64,000 bases of DNA, taken from assembly GCA_027563145.1 (NCBI GenBank), contig CP071306.1:248001-312000 (forward strand), given 5' to 3'. Positions 8,337 to 17,243 of this stretch are shown here, piece after piece; position 1 is the stretch's first letter, and each line of letters starts with the position of its first letter. Under the pieces are notes generated by a model that had not been told where the DNA came from, did not search any database, and saw only the letters and a list, made by a program, of their open reading frames with translations. The position numbers were made by a program, and so were the translations under genes. This DNA comes from Halocatena halophila. Its GTDB lineage: Archaea; Halobacteriota; Halobacteria; Halobacteriales; Haloarculaceae.

Positions 8337-8954
8337 TCACTGCGTTGCCTGTGCTTGCTCGGAGAGCGTGTTCATGATCGGTGCCAGTCGCGTACCTTTC
8401 TGCACCGGACCGTCCATCTGATACTGCTGTTGCATGAATCCCTGAATCGGATCGACCGATCCAGTGATCAGTCCCACCAGTACGTCTGCCGGACCGGTGA
8501 TCGAAATGTCGGGGTCGTCAAGCACGCCTGCTCCGCCGGTAACGGTAGTATCGTCGCTGACGACTTCGACGTGGCCGGTCATCGGACAGTCTTCGGCCTC
8601 GAAGTTCACCGCGATGTCCTCGTTGATCTGCTCTTCGACTGCCTCGTTGCCGTCGGCGACCGTCCGAACGCCAGACCAGAGAAGCTCCTGGAACTGATCT
8701 GCCGTGTCTGGGTGCTCGGACACAAACGGGGCGATCTCCATGTCACCCATTCGGTCGAGAATTCGCGAGACAATGGCTGGGTTGCTTTTCACCAGCTCGT
8801 CTGCGTTGCCTTCGATCTCGGCGAGCAGCTCCGGCAACACGGCCTGCAGCTCGTCGTCGTCTTTGTCGAATGATTCCTCGATTCGCTGAACGAGTTCGTC
8901 GTCTACCATGCGATAGTTGCTCGTAGTGGCGATCTGTGAATGGGTTTGACTCAT
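8337..8954 (-). CDS. SCP2-like lipid-binding protein co-transcribed with acyl-CoA dehydrogenase
   Basis: Up to 205 residues. The C-terminal 90 residues carry the SCP2-type pattern: AVNFEAEDCPMTGHVEVVSDDTT, then ISITGPADVLVGLITGSVDP and MDGPVQKGTRLAPI. The N-terminal half is helical and acidic (EESFDKDDDELQAVLPELL). The start is uncertain: the ATG used here gives MSQTHSQIA, but a TATA-like TTAAATA at 8967-8973 fits a transcript start near 8945, which would favour the internal ATG at 8909 (MVDDELVQ). It probably delivers or holds hydrophobic acyl substrate for the dehydrogenase encoded 1 nt downstream; that role is inference. Confidence 0.6.
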   Translation of the reverse strand: MSQTHSQIATTSNYRMVDDELVQRIEESFDKDDDELQAVLPELLAEIEGNADELVKSNPAIVSRILDRMGDMEIAPFVSEHPDTADQFQELLWSGVRTVADGNEAVEEQINEDIAVNFEAEDCPMTGHVEVVSDDTTVTGGAGVLDDPDISITGPADVLVGLITGSVDPIQGFMQQQYQMDGPVQKGTRLAPIMNTLSEQAQATQ

Positions 8955-8998
8955 CGGATGGGAGGGTATTTAAGAATATTACACCGCAGACTGGCGGT

Positions 8999-9775
8999 TT
9001 AGAAGCTAAACAGATCGACGCCGCCAGTGACACCGACGACCTGCCCAGTGATGTATTCGGCCTGCTCGCTGCACAAAAACGCGATGAGATTCGAGACGTC
9101 TTCTTCCCGACCGAGCTTTCGCATTGGGGTTGCCTTTGCAATGCGAGCGAAATGCTCATCGACCGCTTCGAGCTGTTCGATCGGGAGATCGGCAAGCGCG
9201 CCGACGACGATGTTCGGTGCCACAACGTTACACGTAACGCCATTCTGAGCGCCCTCGAGCGCCAGTGTTTTGCCAAAGCCAATGAGTGCTGCTTTCGTCG
9301 TCGCATACGACGCCTGGCCGAAGCCACCCTGGATTCCCGTGATTGAGGACATGTTCACGATTCGCCCCCAGCCTCGCTCGCACATCGCCGGAAACACCTC
9401 CTGGGTGATGTTGTATGTCCCGGTGATGTTGATCGACATATCGCGATCCCAGGTTTCGTCGTCGTAGTCCTGCATGCGCGAGCGAGCATCGACCATGCCA
9501 GCGTTGTTGATGAGCACGTCGATCCCTCCAGTTTCCTCGCGGAGCGCCTCGACGGTCGAGCCGACCGCGTCGCGGTCGGTGAGATCACATTCGACGGCAT
9601 GTGCCGTCCCGCCGTCGTCTTCGATCTCTTCGGCCACGTTCTCGGCCGCCTCTTCGTTCACGTCGAGCACGACGACCTCCGCACCCTCCTGGGCAAGCAC
9701 CCGACAGTCCTCAGAACCAATGCGTCCGGCACCACCAGTTACCACCGCAGTCTTCTCACTGAGTCCAAAATCCAT
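8999..9775 (-). CDS. Short-chain dehydrogenase/reductase (FabG-like)
   Basis: 258 residues from MDFGLSEKTAVVTGGAGRIG. Rossmann motif TGGAGRIG (a slight change from TGxxxGIG), a DV after strand 2 (VLDVNEEAAENV), NNAGM near residue 88, catalytic Ser in IVNMSSITG near 138 and Tyr/Lys in SYATTKAAL near 153. The Asp at the end of strand 2 favours NAD(H). The C-terminus EYITGQVVGVTGGVDLF is typical of 3-oxoacyl reductases and 3-hydroxyacyl dehydrogenases. The inner ATG is chosen because the upstream extension adds 10 residues ahead of the normal SDR start. It lies 44 nt upstream of, and in line with, the SCP2-like/acyl-CoA dehydrogenase pair, so it may act on the same acyl chain. Confidence 0.88.
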   Translation of the reverse strand: MDFGLSEKTAVVTGGAGRIGSEDCRVLAQEGAEVVVLDVNEEAAENVAEEIEDDGGTAHAVECDLTDRDAVGSTVEALREETGGIDVLINNAGMVDARSRMQDYDDETWDRDMSINITGTYNITQEVFPAMCERGWGRIVNMSSITGIQGGFGQASYATTKAALIGFGKTLALEGAQNGVTCNVVAPNIVVGALADLPIEQLEAVDEHFARIAKATPMRKLGREEDVSNLIAFLCSEQAEYITGQVVGVTGGVDLFSF

Positions 9776-9863
9776 GACGATCAACCGTTGGGAAACCGCC
9801 CCCAAATAGGTTCCCTGCCGAATACGCGGTCACTTAAGGGAACCAACGCTTCTCCCCGGCAGC

Positions 9864-9872
9864 ATATTTAAA
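9864..9872 (+). promoter_or_regulatory. TATA box of the third SCP2-like gene
   Basis: ATATTTAAA centred about 32 nt before the ATG at 9900. The spacing implies a start of transcription a few nt before the start codon, which is why the longer 186-codon reading is used for that gene. Confidence 0.5.
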
Positions 9873-9899
9873 CACACGTGAATACTCCGAAGTAAGTTT

Positions 9900-10460
9900 A
9901 TGACACACGAGAGATTCACCACTGACGTAATGTCGGATACTGAATCCAGTTCCGAGCCGATGATCTTCCCAAGTCAAGATTGGTTCAGCGAGTATGGCGA
10001 CCGTGTGGACGCCGACGAGGAGTACGCTGAGGTCAGCGAGGGGTGGGGTGTCGATTTCAATGGCGATTTCATCTTCGAGATGACCGAGATGCCAGTCGAC
10101 GAACTCGACCACGACGCAATGCCCGAGTTTCTCGTCGACGATCTCGATACCTACGTCACCGAAGAGTCCGGAAAAGGATACACTGGACAGGCGTACATGG
10201 CGCTCGAGAACGGTGGTTGTCCGGAGTGTCATCTGATCGACCCCGACGAAGAGCCGGACGTTGGCTTCTATCTGCGTGCCGATTACGACACGTGGAAGGA
10301 GCTCATGCGCGCTGAACTCGGCGTGATCGACGGGCTCATGGGTGGAAAGTTCGACCTCGACGGTGACATGCAGAAAGTGTTGCAGTACTCCGACGCCGCA
10401 GTGCAGCTAACCGATCTCGCGTCGTCGATCGATGCGGGATTCGCCGACGAGGAGTACTAG
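9900..10460 (+). CDS. SCP2-like protein, copy 3 (paralogue of the 7.0 kb gene)
   Basis: 186 residues. Alignable by eye with the 198-residue protein near 7 kb from MIFPSQDWFSEY onward: GWGVDFNGDFIFEMTEMP near residue 48, a cysteine-containing loop GGCPECHLID near 102, DTWKELMRAELGVIDGLMGG near 130 and LDGDMQKVLQYSDA near 155. The first ATG follows a TATA box at leaderless spacing; ATGs at 9930 and 9960 are alternatives and the last matches the paralogue's start. The Cys-Pro-x-Cys loop is absent from the paralogue (which has GGCRETE) and could bind metal or form a disulphide. Likely lipid or isoprenoid binding, moderate confidence. Confidence 0.6.
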   Translation: MTHERFTTDVMSDTESSSEPMIFPSQDWFSEYGDRVDADEEYAEVSEGWGVDFNGDFIFEMTEMPVDELDHDAMPEFLVDDLDTYVTEESGKGYTGQAYMALENGGCPECHLIDPDEEPDVGFYLRADYDTWKELMRAELGVIDGLMGGKFDLDGDMQKVLQYSDAAVQLTDLASSIDAGFADEEY

Positions 10461-10468
10461 ACGCCGCC

Positions 10469-10726
10469 CTAGTCCAGATATCCTTCTTCTTCGAGTCCGT
10501 CCATGATATCGCCGACGAGATTCTCGACCGAATCGTACGGGAACGACTGGTTACCACCGGCCTGTGCGTTGAGCTCCATGGCAGTAAAGCTCACATCACC
10601 GGATTCGAACGTCGTCGCTGGTCCGTTTGGCAACGCTGGAACCAGATCCATTGGACTGTTTACTGGGTAATCGGCACCCTCGAACGCGTCACGGAGTTGC
10701 GATCGCAGATCGTCTTTGTCGACCAT
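10469..10726 (-). CDS. MTH865-like small protein
   Basis: 85 residues, MVDKDDLRSQLRDAFEGADYP at the start and SPMDLVPALPNGPATTFESG in the middle, ending with a helical acidic tail. This is the recognisable pattern of the MTH865 family (an archaeal EF-hand-like fold solved structurally, role unknown). The ATG at 10726 is chosen because upstream codons in the same frame are non-homologous and basic. It converges with the SCP2-like gene, 8 nt between stops. Confidence 0.75.
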   Translation of the reverse strand: MVDKDDLRSQLRDAFEGADYPVNSPMDLVPALPNGPATTFESGDVSFTAMELNAQAGGNQSFPYDSVENLVGDIMDGLEEEGYLD

Positions 10727-10799
10727 GACGGCACTGCGTACCGACGGTTGACAGGTAACATCGTTGCCTGTGATGCCCGTCTCTTTAAGTCCACCCGAC

Positions 10800-11450
10800 T
10801 TACGGGGTGATCTCAGCGAGCAGCGTCGCCTCGATCTTTCGGAGATGCTCACCAACAGTCCCACCCGAACAGTCGAGCGATTCGGCGACATCTTTGTGGG
10901 TCACCTTTCTGGGAACCTCGTAGTAGCCCTGCTGAATCGCCGTCTGAAGAATTTCCTGTTGCCGATCGGTGAGCAACGAAAACAGCCGATCGGTCGTTGG
11001 CTCGTACTCTCCTAACTGTTCGAGCTTAATTCGTAGCGACGGCGGTACTTCGGTCATCGCCTGGCGAAAGACCGACTCTTCGCCGATCACCGTCACGCGC
11101 AACCCTCCACGGTGGGTGTACACCAGTGGGGTGTCAACCACCAGTTCGTGCTCGTTGGGGATCGAAAGCAGTTCTGTGATGATCTCGTTGGCCTCTAGGT
11201 GGAGATACGCGTGGTGATTCTCCCTGGTTTTGGTGATGTTGTACTCGAGGACTTCTGGTGAGGATTGTAAGATTTCGTCTGCCCGTTCGACCTCCCCACC
11301 GAGTTCGAATATCAACACCGCCGTCCCATCAGTTAGGAGGTTGATGTGTTGAATCGAATGACGGGTAACCGCAGCCGACCCACCGAACGCGCGGTCGGCG
11401 TCGGTCAATCCTCCGTCCGGTGGAATGATGACGAACGTGATGTACCTCAT
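10800..11450 (-). CDS. HTH_10 (bacterio-opsin activator-type) transcription regulator
   Basis: 216 residues. The C-terminal about 55 residues are a classic haloarchaeal HTH_10 domain: LFSLLTDRQQEILQTAIQQG then a YYEVPRKVTHKDVAE segment and a helix-turn-helix with SGGTVGEHLRKIEATLL. The N-terminal 150 residues are a sensor-type region without an identifiable ligand motif, though it reads like the Bat GAF/PAS-derived region (RVTVIGEESVFRQAM). Such proteins act as DNA-binding activators or repressors. Its divergent or neighbouring acyl-CoA, SCP2 and MTH865 genes are possible targets. No operator can be named. Confidence 0.88.
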   Translation of the reverse strand: MRYITFVIIPPDGGLTDADRAFGGSAAVTRHSIQHINLLTDGTAVLIFELGGEVERADEILQSSPEVLEYNITKTRENHHAYLHLEANEIITELLSIPNEHELVVDTPLVYTHRGGLRVTVIGEESVFRQAMTEVPPSLRIKLEQLGEYEPTTDRLFSLLTDRQQEILQTAIQQGYYEVPRKVTHKDVAESLDCSGGTVGEHLRKIEATLLAEITP

Positions 11451-11511
11451 AGGATGGGGTACTGGATTCTAGACGTAAATATCTTCACCAAAGAAAATGT
11501 TTGTCATCGAG

Positions 11512-12213
11512 TTATTCATTCGTTGATTCGACGATATCCAGCAGTTCACTGAGATCCTCGATCCGGTGGTCGACGACCGAATCGTTTGCGTTCGCACCAG
11601 CGCTTCCCCCGTGTGCAACGGTCGTAAAGCCCGCACGCTTTCCCCCGTGCATGTCGTGTTTGATCCGGTCGCCAACGTAACAACAGTTCTCGGGTCCAAC
11701 GGGTGCCTTCTCGATGGCTGTCTCGAACATTTTCTGATCCGGTTTCGTTCGTCCGACCGCTTCGGACGTTGTCACGTGATCGAAACACTCCGTGAGCCCG
11801 AACTGTTCGAGCATTTGCTCTGCCTCGAAGGTGTCGATGTCTGAGATGATGGCGAGATAGTATCCCCTGGCATCGAGCGTTCGAATCGTTTCTACTGCGT
11901 GTGGCGTGTGTTCGAGACCTTCCGAGCTCGCGGCCGCAAATGCTGGCCGCCATTCTGACTCTGGAATCTCCCGTCCAACTGCGGCGTTGATCGCGCGTTG
12001 ATAGCCCACGAGTGCCCGACGATACTCCGTTCCGTCGCGGCCGTTGAAATACGCACTCAACGTTTCATACCAGGTGCTAGAGAGTTCGTCGAAATCGTCG
12101 ATATCTTCTTTTTCGGCGATTTTCTCGAGAAACGCCTGGTGACCACTCCCAACGGAGTCGAGGTCGAGAATCACGCCACCAATGTCGAAAAAGACCCCAT
12201 CGAAGCCACTCAT
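11512..12213 (-). CDS. HAD-superfamily hydrolase
   Basis: 233 residues. Motif I is FFDIGGVILDLDSV at the N-terminus (first Asp is the nucleophile; the second Asp position is Gly, as in many dehalogenase/sugar-phosphatase relatives that use a modified motif). Motif II Ser/Thr is in AIISDIDTFEAE near residue 115, motif III Lys in GRTKPDQKMF near 150, and motif IV in YVGDRIKHDMHGGKRAG near 180. It probably hydrolyses a phosphate ester; the substrate is unknown. It overlaps the upstream MBL gene by 4 nt (ATGA), so they are translated together. Confidence 0.88.
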   Translation of the reverse strand: MSGFDGVFFDIGGVILDLDSVGSGHQAFLEKIAEKEDIDDFDELSSTWYETLSAYFNGRDGTEYRRALVGYQRAINAAVGREIPESEWRPAFAAASSEGLEHTPHAVETIRTLDARGYYLAIISDIDTFEAEQMLEQFGLTECFDHVTTSEAVGRTKPDQKMFETAIEKAPVGPENCCYVGDRIKHDMHGGKRAGFTTVAHGGSAGANANDSVVDHRIEDLSELLDIVESTNE

Positions 12214-13196
12214 TGTTCTTCTGGAAGGTGATAGCGGCGCACGCCCGCTTCGTCGATGGCGTCGAGTTCGCCCTCACTGTGGAGATACTCGAGTGTGGCG
12301 AGCACTTCGGCGGCGATGTACGTCGTGTCACGACTGCCTGCTCGTTCGGCCGCAACGTCCGCCCCACTGATCGGCGATTGAGCGGTTTCGACGGTTTTGA
12401 CTGTCGCCACGAGCGTCTGCTTGAGCCGTTCACGGTGACGTTCGATCGTTTCTGAAAACTCGGTATGCACCGGTCCATGGCCCGGATACACCCGATCGAT
12501 CGACTGCTCAGCTAGCCGATCGAGCGCCGTGAAAAAGGCTTCAATTCCGTCTTCTACTCCGCGATCCATCCCTGCGTGTAACACCACCGGGCGGAACGAT
12601 TCGATCGCCATATCACCCGCGATAAGTAGCCGCTCGCCGTCGAGTTCGACGGCATAACAGCAATGGTCGGCCTGATGGCCAGGTGTGTGTATCACATCGA
12701 TCGGTGTCGTTCCGATCTCGACGGTCGAATCGCCCTCAAGCCACACATCGACCGCGGACGGCGCCAGAAGCTCACGGTTGCGCCGCAGCGATTCGACGGC
12801 TTTCGTGACGAGAAACTCACTCTCTGCGTCGCTGAATCCGGCTCGTTTGACGTTCGTCGCAACAGTGGCTTCCAGGTCATCGAGCGTTCGGTCGAACCGA
12901 TTTTGAACGCTGGCCGGTGCGTACACTGTCGGGTCGGCCGCCTCGATTATCGCCTCGGTCTGTCCGATGTGATCGATGTGTGGATGTGTGATAACGAGAT
13001 GCTCGATCTCTGCAAGCGAGTAGCCGTGTCCGGAAAGCGTCTCTTGTAGCCGGCGTTCGCTGTCTTCACCAGGCATTCCCGCGTCGATCAGAACGGGCTC
13101 TGCACAGTCAATCAGATAGCTCGTCACGTGGCCAGGTGGCCAGTTCACGTCGTATTCGATCCGATGGATCGGAACGGGACGTTCACGCGATTCCAT
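12210..13196 (-). CDS. Metallo-beta-lactamase-fold hydrolase with C-terminal winged-helix tail (LACTB2-like)
   Basis: 328 residues from MESRERPVPIHRIEYDVNWP. Metal ligands: ITHPHIDHIGQ near residue 74 (HxHxDH), HTPGHQADHCC near 170, IAGDMAIES, YPGHGP near 240. After the MBL core, about residues 255-328 form an alpha-helical tail with a winged-helix look ending GVRRYHLPEEQ, as in LACTB2-type enzymes. The ATG at 13196 is preferred because the 18 extra upstream residues begin in the promoter region. It is the first gene of a two-gene operon with the HAD hydrolase. The substrate is not predictable. Confidence 0.87.
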   Translation of the reverse strand: MESRERPVPIHRIEYDVNWPPGHVTSYLIDCAEPVLIDAGMPGEDSERRLQETLSGHGYSLAEIEHLVITHPHIDHIGQTEAIIEAADPTVYAPASVQNRFDRTLDDLEATVATNVKRAGFSDAESEFLVTKAVESLRRNRELLAPSAVDVWLEGDSTVEIGTTPIDVIHTPGHQADHCCYAVELDGERLLIAGDMAIESFRPVVLHAGMDRGVEDGIEAFFTALDRLAEQSIDRVYPGHGPVHTEFSETIERHRERLKQTLVATVKTVETAQSPISGADVAAERAGSRDTTYIAAEVLATLEYLHSEGELDAIDEAGVRRYHLPEEQ

Positions 13197-13346
13197 TACC
13201 CCACGATTCGGCGGCGTGTGAATAAGCGTGACGTTGCCATCAGCAAACACGTTCGCCTGTCGAATCCGGCTGTCGCTTCCGGAATCGGGGTGTTTTTCAA
13301 ACTGTAATAGTTGTTGTACACCAATGTTATCCGAGGTGGCTACCGC

Positions 13347-14117
13347 GTGACGACGGATCAGTTCAGCGTTGCGGACAAAAACGTGATCATCACCGGCTCT
13401 TCACAGGGAATCGGTGCGGTGACTGCCCGACGGTTCGTCGAAGACGGTGCGAACGTCGTCGTCTCTTCGAGAACACAGGAGAAGATCGACGATGTCGTCG
13501 ACGACATCGATGGGCCTGGGCGCGCGATTGCGGTCGAATGTGACGTTCGCGAACGAGAGTCCGTCGGTGCGCTCATTGAGGCGACCGTCGAGGAGTTCGG
13601 ATCGGTAGACGTTCTCGTCAACAACGCCGGCGCGAGCTTCATGGCGAACTACGAGGACATTTCCGAGAACGGCTGGAAGACGATCGTCGACATCAACCTT
13701 CACGGCACATATCACTGCTCACAGCTCGCCGGCGAACAGATGCGCAACGGCGATGGCGGCGTGATCGTCAATCTTGCGAGCGTCGCCGGCATGGAGGGGG
13801 CACCGTATATGAGCCACTACGCGGCGGCCAAGGCCGCGGTCGTCAATCTAACGAAGACGCTGGCGTTCGAGTGGGCCGACGACGACGTTCGAGTGAACTG
13901 CGTTTCGCCCGGCTTTGTCGCGACCCCGGGTGTCGAATCACAGATGGGTGTGACCGCAGACGAGATCGACCGCACTGCTGTCGATCGGCGGATTGGGCTG
14001 AGCGAAGAAATCGCAGACACGATTCAGTTTTTGAGTTCGAAGGGTGCGTCGTACATCACTGGCGAGACAATCGTCGCCCGTGGTGTTCCTGACATCATGG
14101 AATCACCTGACCTATGA
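13347..14117 (+). CDS. Short-chain dehydrogenase/reductase
   Basis: 256 residues if started at the GTG giving VTTDQFSVADKNVIITGSSQ. TGSSQGIG cofactor motif, SSRTQEKIDDV after strand 2 (Arg suggests NADP), NNAGAS, catalytic Ser in VNLASVAG and Tyr/Lys in SHYAAAKAAV. An in-frame TTG 36 nt upstream is less likely because it would add residues in front of the normal SDR N-terminus. First gene of a three-gene operon: its last codons overlap the next ATG by 4 nt (ATGA). It may reduce or oxidise the hydroxy/keto group of the compound handled by the F420 and TPP enzymes downstream. Confidence 0.87.
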   Translation: MTTDQFSVADKNVIITGSSQGIGAVTARRFVEDGANVVVSSRTQEKIDDVVDDIDGPGRAIAVECDVRERESVGALIEATVEEFGSVDVLVNNAGASFMANYEDISENGWKTIVDINLHGTYHCSQLAGEQMRNGDGGVIVNLASVAGMEGAPYMSHYAAAKAAVVNLTKTLAFEWADDDVRVNCVSPGFVATPGVESQMGVTADEIDRTAVDRRIGLSEEIADTIQFLSSKGASYITGETIVARGVPDIMESPDL

Positions 14118-15112
14118 CTGCTCTCGACGTGTCGCTTCCCGTGGCTTCACAGCCCTCGATCGAGGTGCTCTCTGGGCAGGCCGAGCAGGCAGAATCGCTT
14201 GGATACGACCGGCTCTGGCTGCCAGAAACCTGGGGTCGTGATGTCGTGACGGTGCTGTCGGCGATCGCAGAGCGAACCACAGAGATCGGGATCGGGAGCT
14301 CGATCGCACCCGTCTATTCGCGCTCGCCCACGTTGCTCGGACAGACTGCGGCCACGCTCGAAGAACTCTCTGATGGCCGATTTCGCCTTGGCGTTGGTCC
14401 GAGCGGCCCACAAGTGGTCGAACACTGGCACGGGTCGTCGTTCGACCGACCGCTGCGATACACGCGCGAAACCATAGCGGTAATAAAAGCGGTGCTCAGC
14501 GGTGAACCTGTCGAGTACGACGGCGAGTTCTTCGAGCTGTCTGGCTTTCGGCTGCGCTGTGATCCGCCGACGCCAGCCCCGCCGGTTGACACCGCTGGTA
14601 TGGGTCCCAAAGCCGTCGAGCTTGCGGGGCGCTTCGCTGATGGCTGGCACGCGCTCATGCTGACACCAGATGGAATGCGATCGCGACTCGATGCGTTTCG
14701 CCATGGCGTCGAACTGGGCGACCGTGACCGCTCGAACCAGCGGGTGACGCTCTCGGTTCCGTGCTGTGTCGATCCGGATCTCGAGCAGGCTCGAGCCGTC
14801 GTTCGTTCGCATCTTGCGTTTTACATCGGCGGAATGGGCACGTTCTACCGGGATGCACTCTCGAGTCAGGGACACGAGGACGTCGCATCTACGGTGTATG
14901 AGCGGTACAACGATGGCGATCGCGAAGGTGCCATCAAGGCGATTCCGACTTCGTTGCTCGAAAATCTGGCAGTTGCCACGACACCTGCACAGGCGACCGA
15001 CGCACTCGCGCGGTTTCGCACGATTGACGGCGTGGATGCTGTTGCGATTTCGTTCCCACGGGGTGCAACACAAACCCAGATCAGCACGACAATCGAGGAG
15101 CTTGCGCCATGA
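14114..15112 (+). CDS. F420-dependent luciferase-like (LLM class) oxidoreductase
   Basis: 332 residues, the TIM-barrel size of LLM flavin/F420 enzymes. Seen: AEQAESLGYDRLWLPETWG near residue 22, TTEIGIGSSIAPVYSRSP near 55, FRLGVGPSGPQVVEHWHG near 93, EYDGEFFEL near 136 and a C-terminal ATTPAQATDALARFRTIDG. It matches a haloarchaeal F420-dependent subfamily of LLM oxidoreductases. It would transfer hydride between coenzyme F420 and a carbonyl or ene substrate. It overlaps the SDR upstream and is followed after 16 nt by the TPP enzyme, so all three likely share a pathway. Confidence 0.87.
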   Translation: MTALDVSLPVASQPSIEVLSGQAEQAESLGYDRLWLPETWGRDVVTVLSAIAERTTEIGIGSSIAPVYSRSPTLLGQTAATLEELSDGRFRLGVGPSGPQVVEHWHGSSFDRPLRYTRETIAVIKAVLSGEPVEYDGEFFELSGFRLRCDPPTPAPPVDTAGMGPKAVELAGRFADGWHALMLTPDGMRSRLDAFRHGVELGDRDRSNQRVTLSVPCCVDPDLEQARAVVRSHLAFYIGGMGTFYRDALSSQGHEDVASTVYERYNDGDREGAIKAIPTSLLENLAVATTPAQATDALARFRTIDGVDAVAISFPRGATQTQISTTIEELAP

Positions 15113-15128
15113 ATTCGGGTGACAGTCC

Positions 15129-16808
15129 GTGACAGATACGACCACCGGCGCAGAGTGTTTCGTGCAGACGCTCGAGGAATACGGCGTCACTCGCGTGTTC
15201 GGCAACCCAGGAACGACTGAACTCCCCGTTCTCAAGGCAATCGCCGACGCCGACCTGGAGTATACACTCGCGCTCCACGAGGACATCGCGGTGGGGATGG
15301 CGGCCGGCTATGCAAGCACTCGTCGATATCACGCGACGGAGCGACCGCCGCTGGGTGTCGTCAATCTCCACATCACGCCGGGAATGGCCCATGGTCTGGG
15401 GAATCTGTACGGCGCACACTGGGCCGGCGCGCCGTTGCTAATCACTGCCGGAAATCACGAGCTCGATTTCCGCCACGAAGAGCCGCTGTTGGACGGCGAT
15501 CTCGAGGCAATGGTCGAACAGTTCACGAAGTTCAGTGCTGAGGTGACCGACATCGAGGCTCTCCCATTGCTGTGTCGACGCGCGGTCCGCGCCGCGCTCA
15601 CCCCTCCGACGGGACCGGCGTTTCTCGCGCTTCCCATGGACATTATGCTAGAAGCTGCCGAAATCAGTCCGGAGCCACTCGGTGCAATTCCGACGGCTGG
15701 CGGTGGCGACCCCACGCAACTGCAGGCAGCGACCGACGCGCTCATCTCGGCGACGGATCCCGTGCTAGTCGTTGGCGACCACGTGGCACGAAACGACGGC
15801 GTCGACGGTGCAGTCACGCTAGCAGAAGCCGCAGGAACACGTGTTCACGGCGAGATTCTTGCCTGTGAAGTGAACTTCCCGGCCGACCATGACCAGTGGC
15901 TCTCACACATCCCGCCACAGGAAGGCCCAGCATCGATGCTGCTGGACGCCGACACCATCGTATTTGCAGGCTGCTCATCGAACACAACGCTACTCAGACA
16001 CGAGAACGATCTCGTTGGTGCGGACACCACAACGATCCACATTAGCGATGCACCCGGTGATCTCGGAAAGCGCATCCCGGCTGACGTCTCGCTGCTCGGC
16101 GATCCAGGTCAGATATGTACTGAACTCGCCGAACGCGTTGCTGACCGACTTGAGGCAACGACGCATACGGCCCGACTCGAGCGGACCAGCACGCTCAAAG
16201 ACTCACTGGCCGGTCTCGTCGAATCGATGGGCGTCGATGAGACGCCACCAGACGAGACCCGACCCAACAAGGCAGCGCTCGTCGACGCGCTCTACGATCT
16301 CGCCCCGGATGCGTTCATCGTTGATGAGGGCGTTACCTCGAAGTATCCGCTGTTGACGCGCTGGCCACTCAAACCACAGCAACTGCTCTCAAACAAAGGG
16401 GGTGGACTGGGGTACGGACTCCCGGCCGCACTCGGTGCGGCCTTTGCACAGGACGAACGCGACGATCCCCAGTCCGTCATCGGCTACGTTGGCGATGGAT
16501 CCTATCTCTACTATCCCCACAGTCTCTACTCCGCTGTGCGCTACGATCTTGATCTCACTATCATCGTTCCTGACAACAGGAACTACCGAATTCTCAAAGA
16601 CAACACGAACGCAATCTTCGGCGGTGACGACGACGATCACTCGTTCGTTGGAATGGATTTCGATCCACCTGTCGATCTCGTTGCCAACGCAGAGAGTCAC
16701 GGGGCGAGCGCCCATCAGGTCACCACGCCGGATGAACTCGATCCCATTCTCAGTAGCGCGTTGTCGAACGACGGCCCGGACGTCGTGGACGTTCTCGTCC
16801 ACGATTGA
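15129..16808 (+). CDS. Thiamine-pyrophosphate decarboxylase/synthase (benzoylformate decarboxylase- or acetolactate synthase-like)
   Basis: 559 residues, complete three-domain TPP enzyme. N-terminal PYR domain: YGVTRVFGNPGTTELPVL and the catalytic Glu in LALHEDIAVGMAAGYA near residue 55. Central domain: DALISATDPVLVVGDHVARN near 190. C-terminal PP domain: GGGLGYGLPAALGAAFAQ near 420 and the Mg/TPP motif GDGSYLYYPHS ... DNRNYRILK near 455. GTG start. The HITPGMAHGLGNLYGA segment looks closest to benzoylformate decarboxylase. A 2-oxoacid decarboxylase role is plausible; acetolactate synthase proper usually has an adjoining small subunit, absent here. Confidence 0.88.
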   Translation: MTDTTTGAECFVQTLEEYGVTRVFGNPGTTELPVLKAIADADLEYTLALHEDIAVGMAAGYASTRRYHATERPPLGVVNLHITPGMAHGLGNLYGAHWAGAPLLITAGNHELDFRHEEPLLDGDLEAMVEQFTKFSAEVTDIEALPLLCRRAVRAALTPPTGPAFLALPMDIMLEAAEISPEPLGAIPTAGGGDPTQLQAATDALISATDPVLVVGDHVARNDGVDGAVTLAEAAGTRVHGEILACEVNFPADHDQWLSHIPPQEGPASMLLDADTIVFAGCSSNTTLLRHENDLVGADTTTIHISDAPGDLGKRIPADVSLLGDPGQICTELAERVADRLEATTHTARLERTSTLKDSLAGLVESMGVDETPPDETRPNKAALVDALYDLAPDAFIVDEGVTSKYPLLTRWPLKPQQLLSNKGGGLGYGLPAALGAAFAQDERDDPQSVIGYVGDGSYLYYPHSLYSAVRYDLDLTIIVPDNRNYRILKDNTNAIFGGDDDDHSFVGMDFDPPVDLVANAESHGASAHQVTTPDELDPILSSALSNDGPDVVDVLVHD

Positions 16809-17243
16809 ACCGATTGCCGTTTTCATTCATTACAGAGTACACCCATCAAGGGAACATATATTCACAATTTCTCATGTTATGTCGGGCCTGATAGGCAGTT
16901 ATATTCACAGTTTATCGTATCTCTGGTGCTCTCCAAAGTTCGATACCGATGGGTAAAACACGTGGGATTGTAGCGTTAAATTCAGTCGTTCTATTTTCAA
17001 TCGTTCATAACTGTTTATCGAACAATTACGCTCTGGATGAGGGCTAATATCCGAGATATAATATACAATTACTTTTGTAACGTGGTGGGGTTCTCAGATT
17101 CGGACGTCGAAATCTGGCGCAATCGAACGACGGGTTGTTACATCCTTACCAGTGTAATACCGGAACGGCGATTGGATAACGACGTTCGACCTCCAAAGGC
17201 ACCCTGGCAAACAGTGGAAGCGAGTGACGTTGTAGCGGGAAAC
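16809..17243. other. AT-rich convergent intergenic region, no gene seen
   Basis: This 435-base gap lies between two convergent genes. It is notably AT-rich (runs such as ATATAATATACAATTAC near 17055) with no reading frame of haloarchaeal composition, no RNA gene and no clear repeat. An open frame beginning near 17037 runs antisense into the carboxylase and lacks acidic bias, so it is not called. Confidence 0.5.

Noticed and set aside
14147..15286. A 379-codon minus-strand frame opposite the F420 oxidoreductase
   Set aside because: Antisense shadow; the plus-strand gene has family motifs and operon overlaps, the shadow is rich in Arg/Cys/Ser and motif-free.
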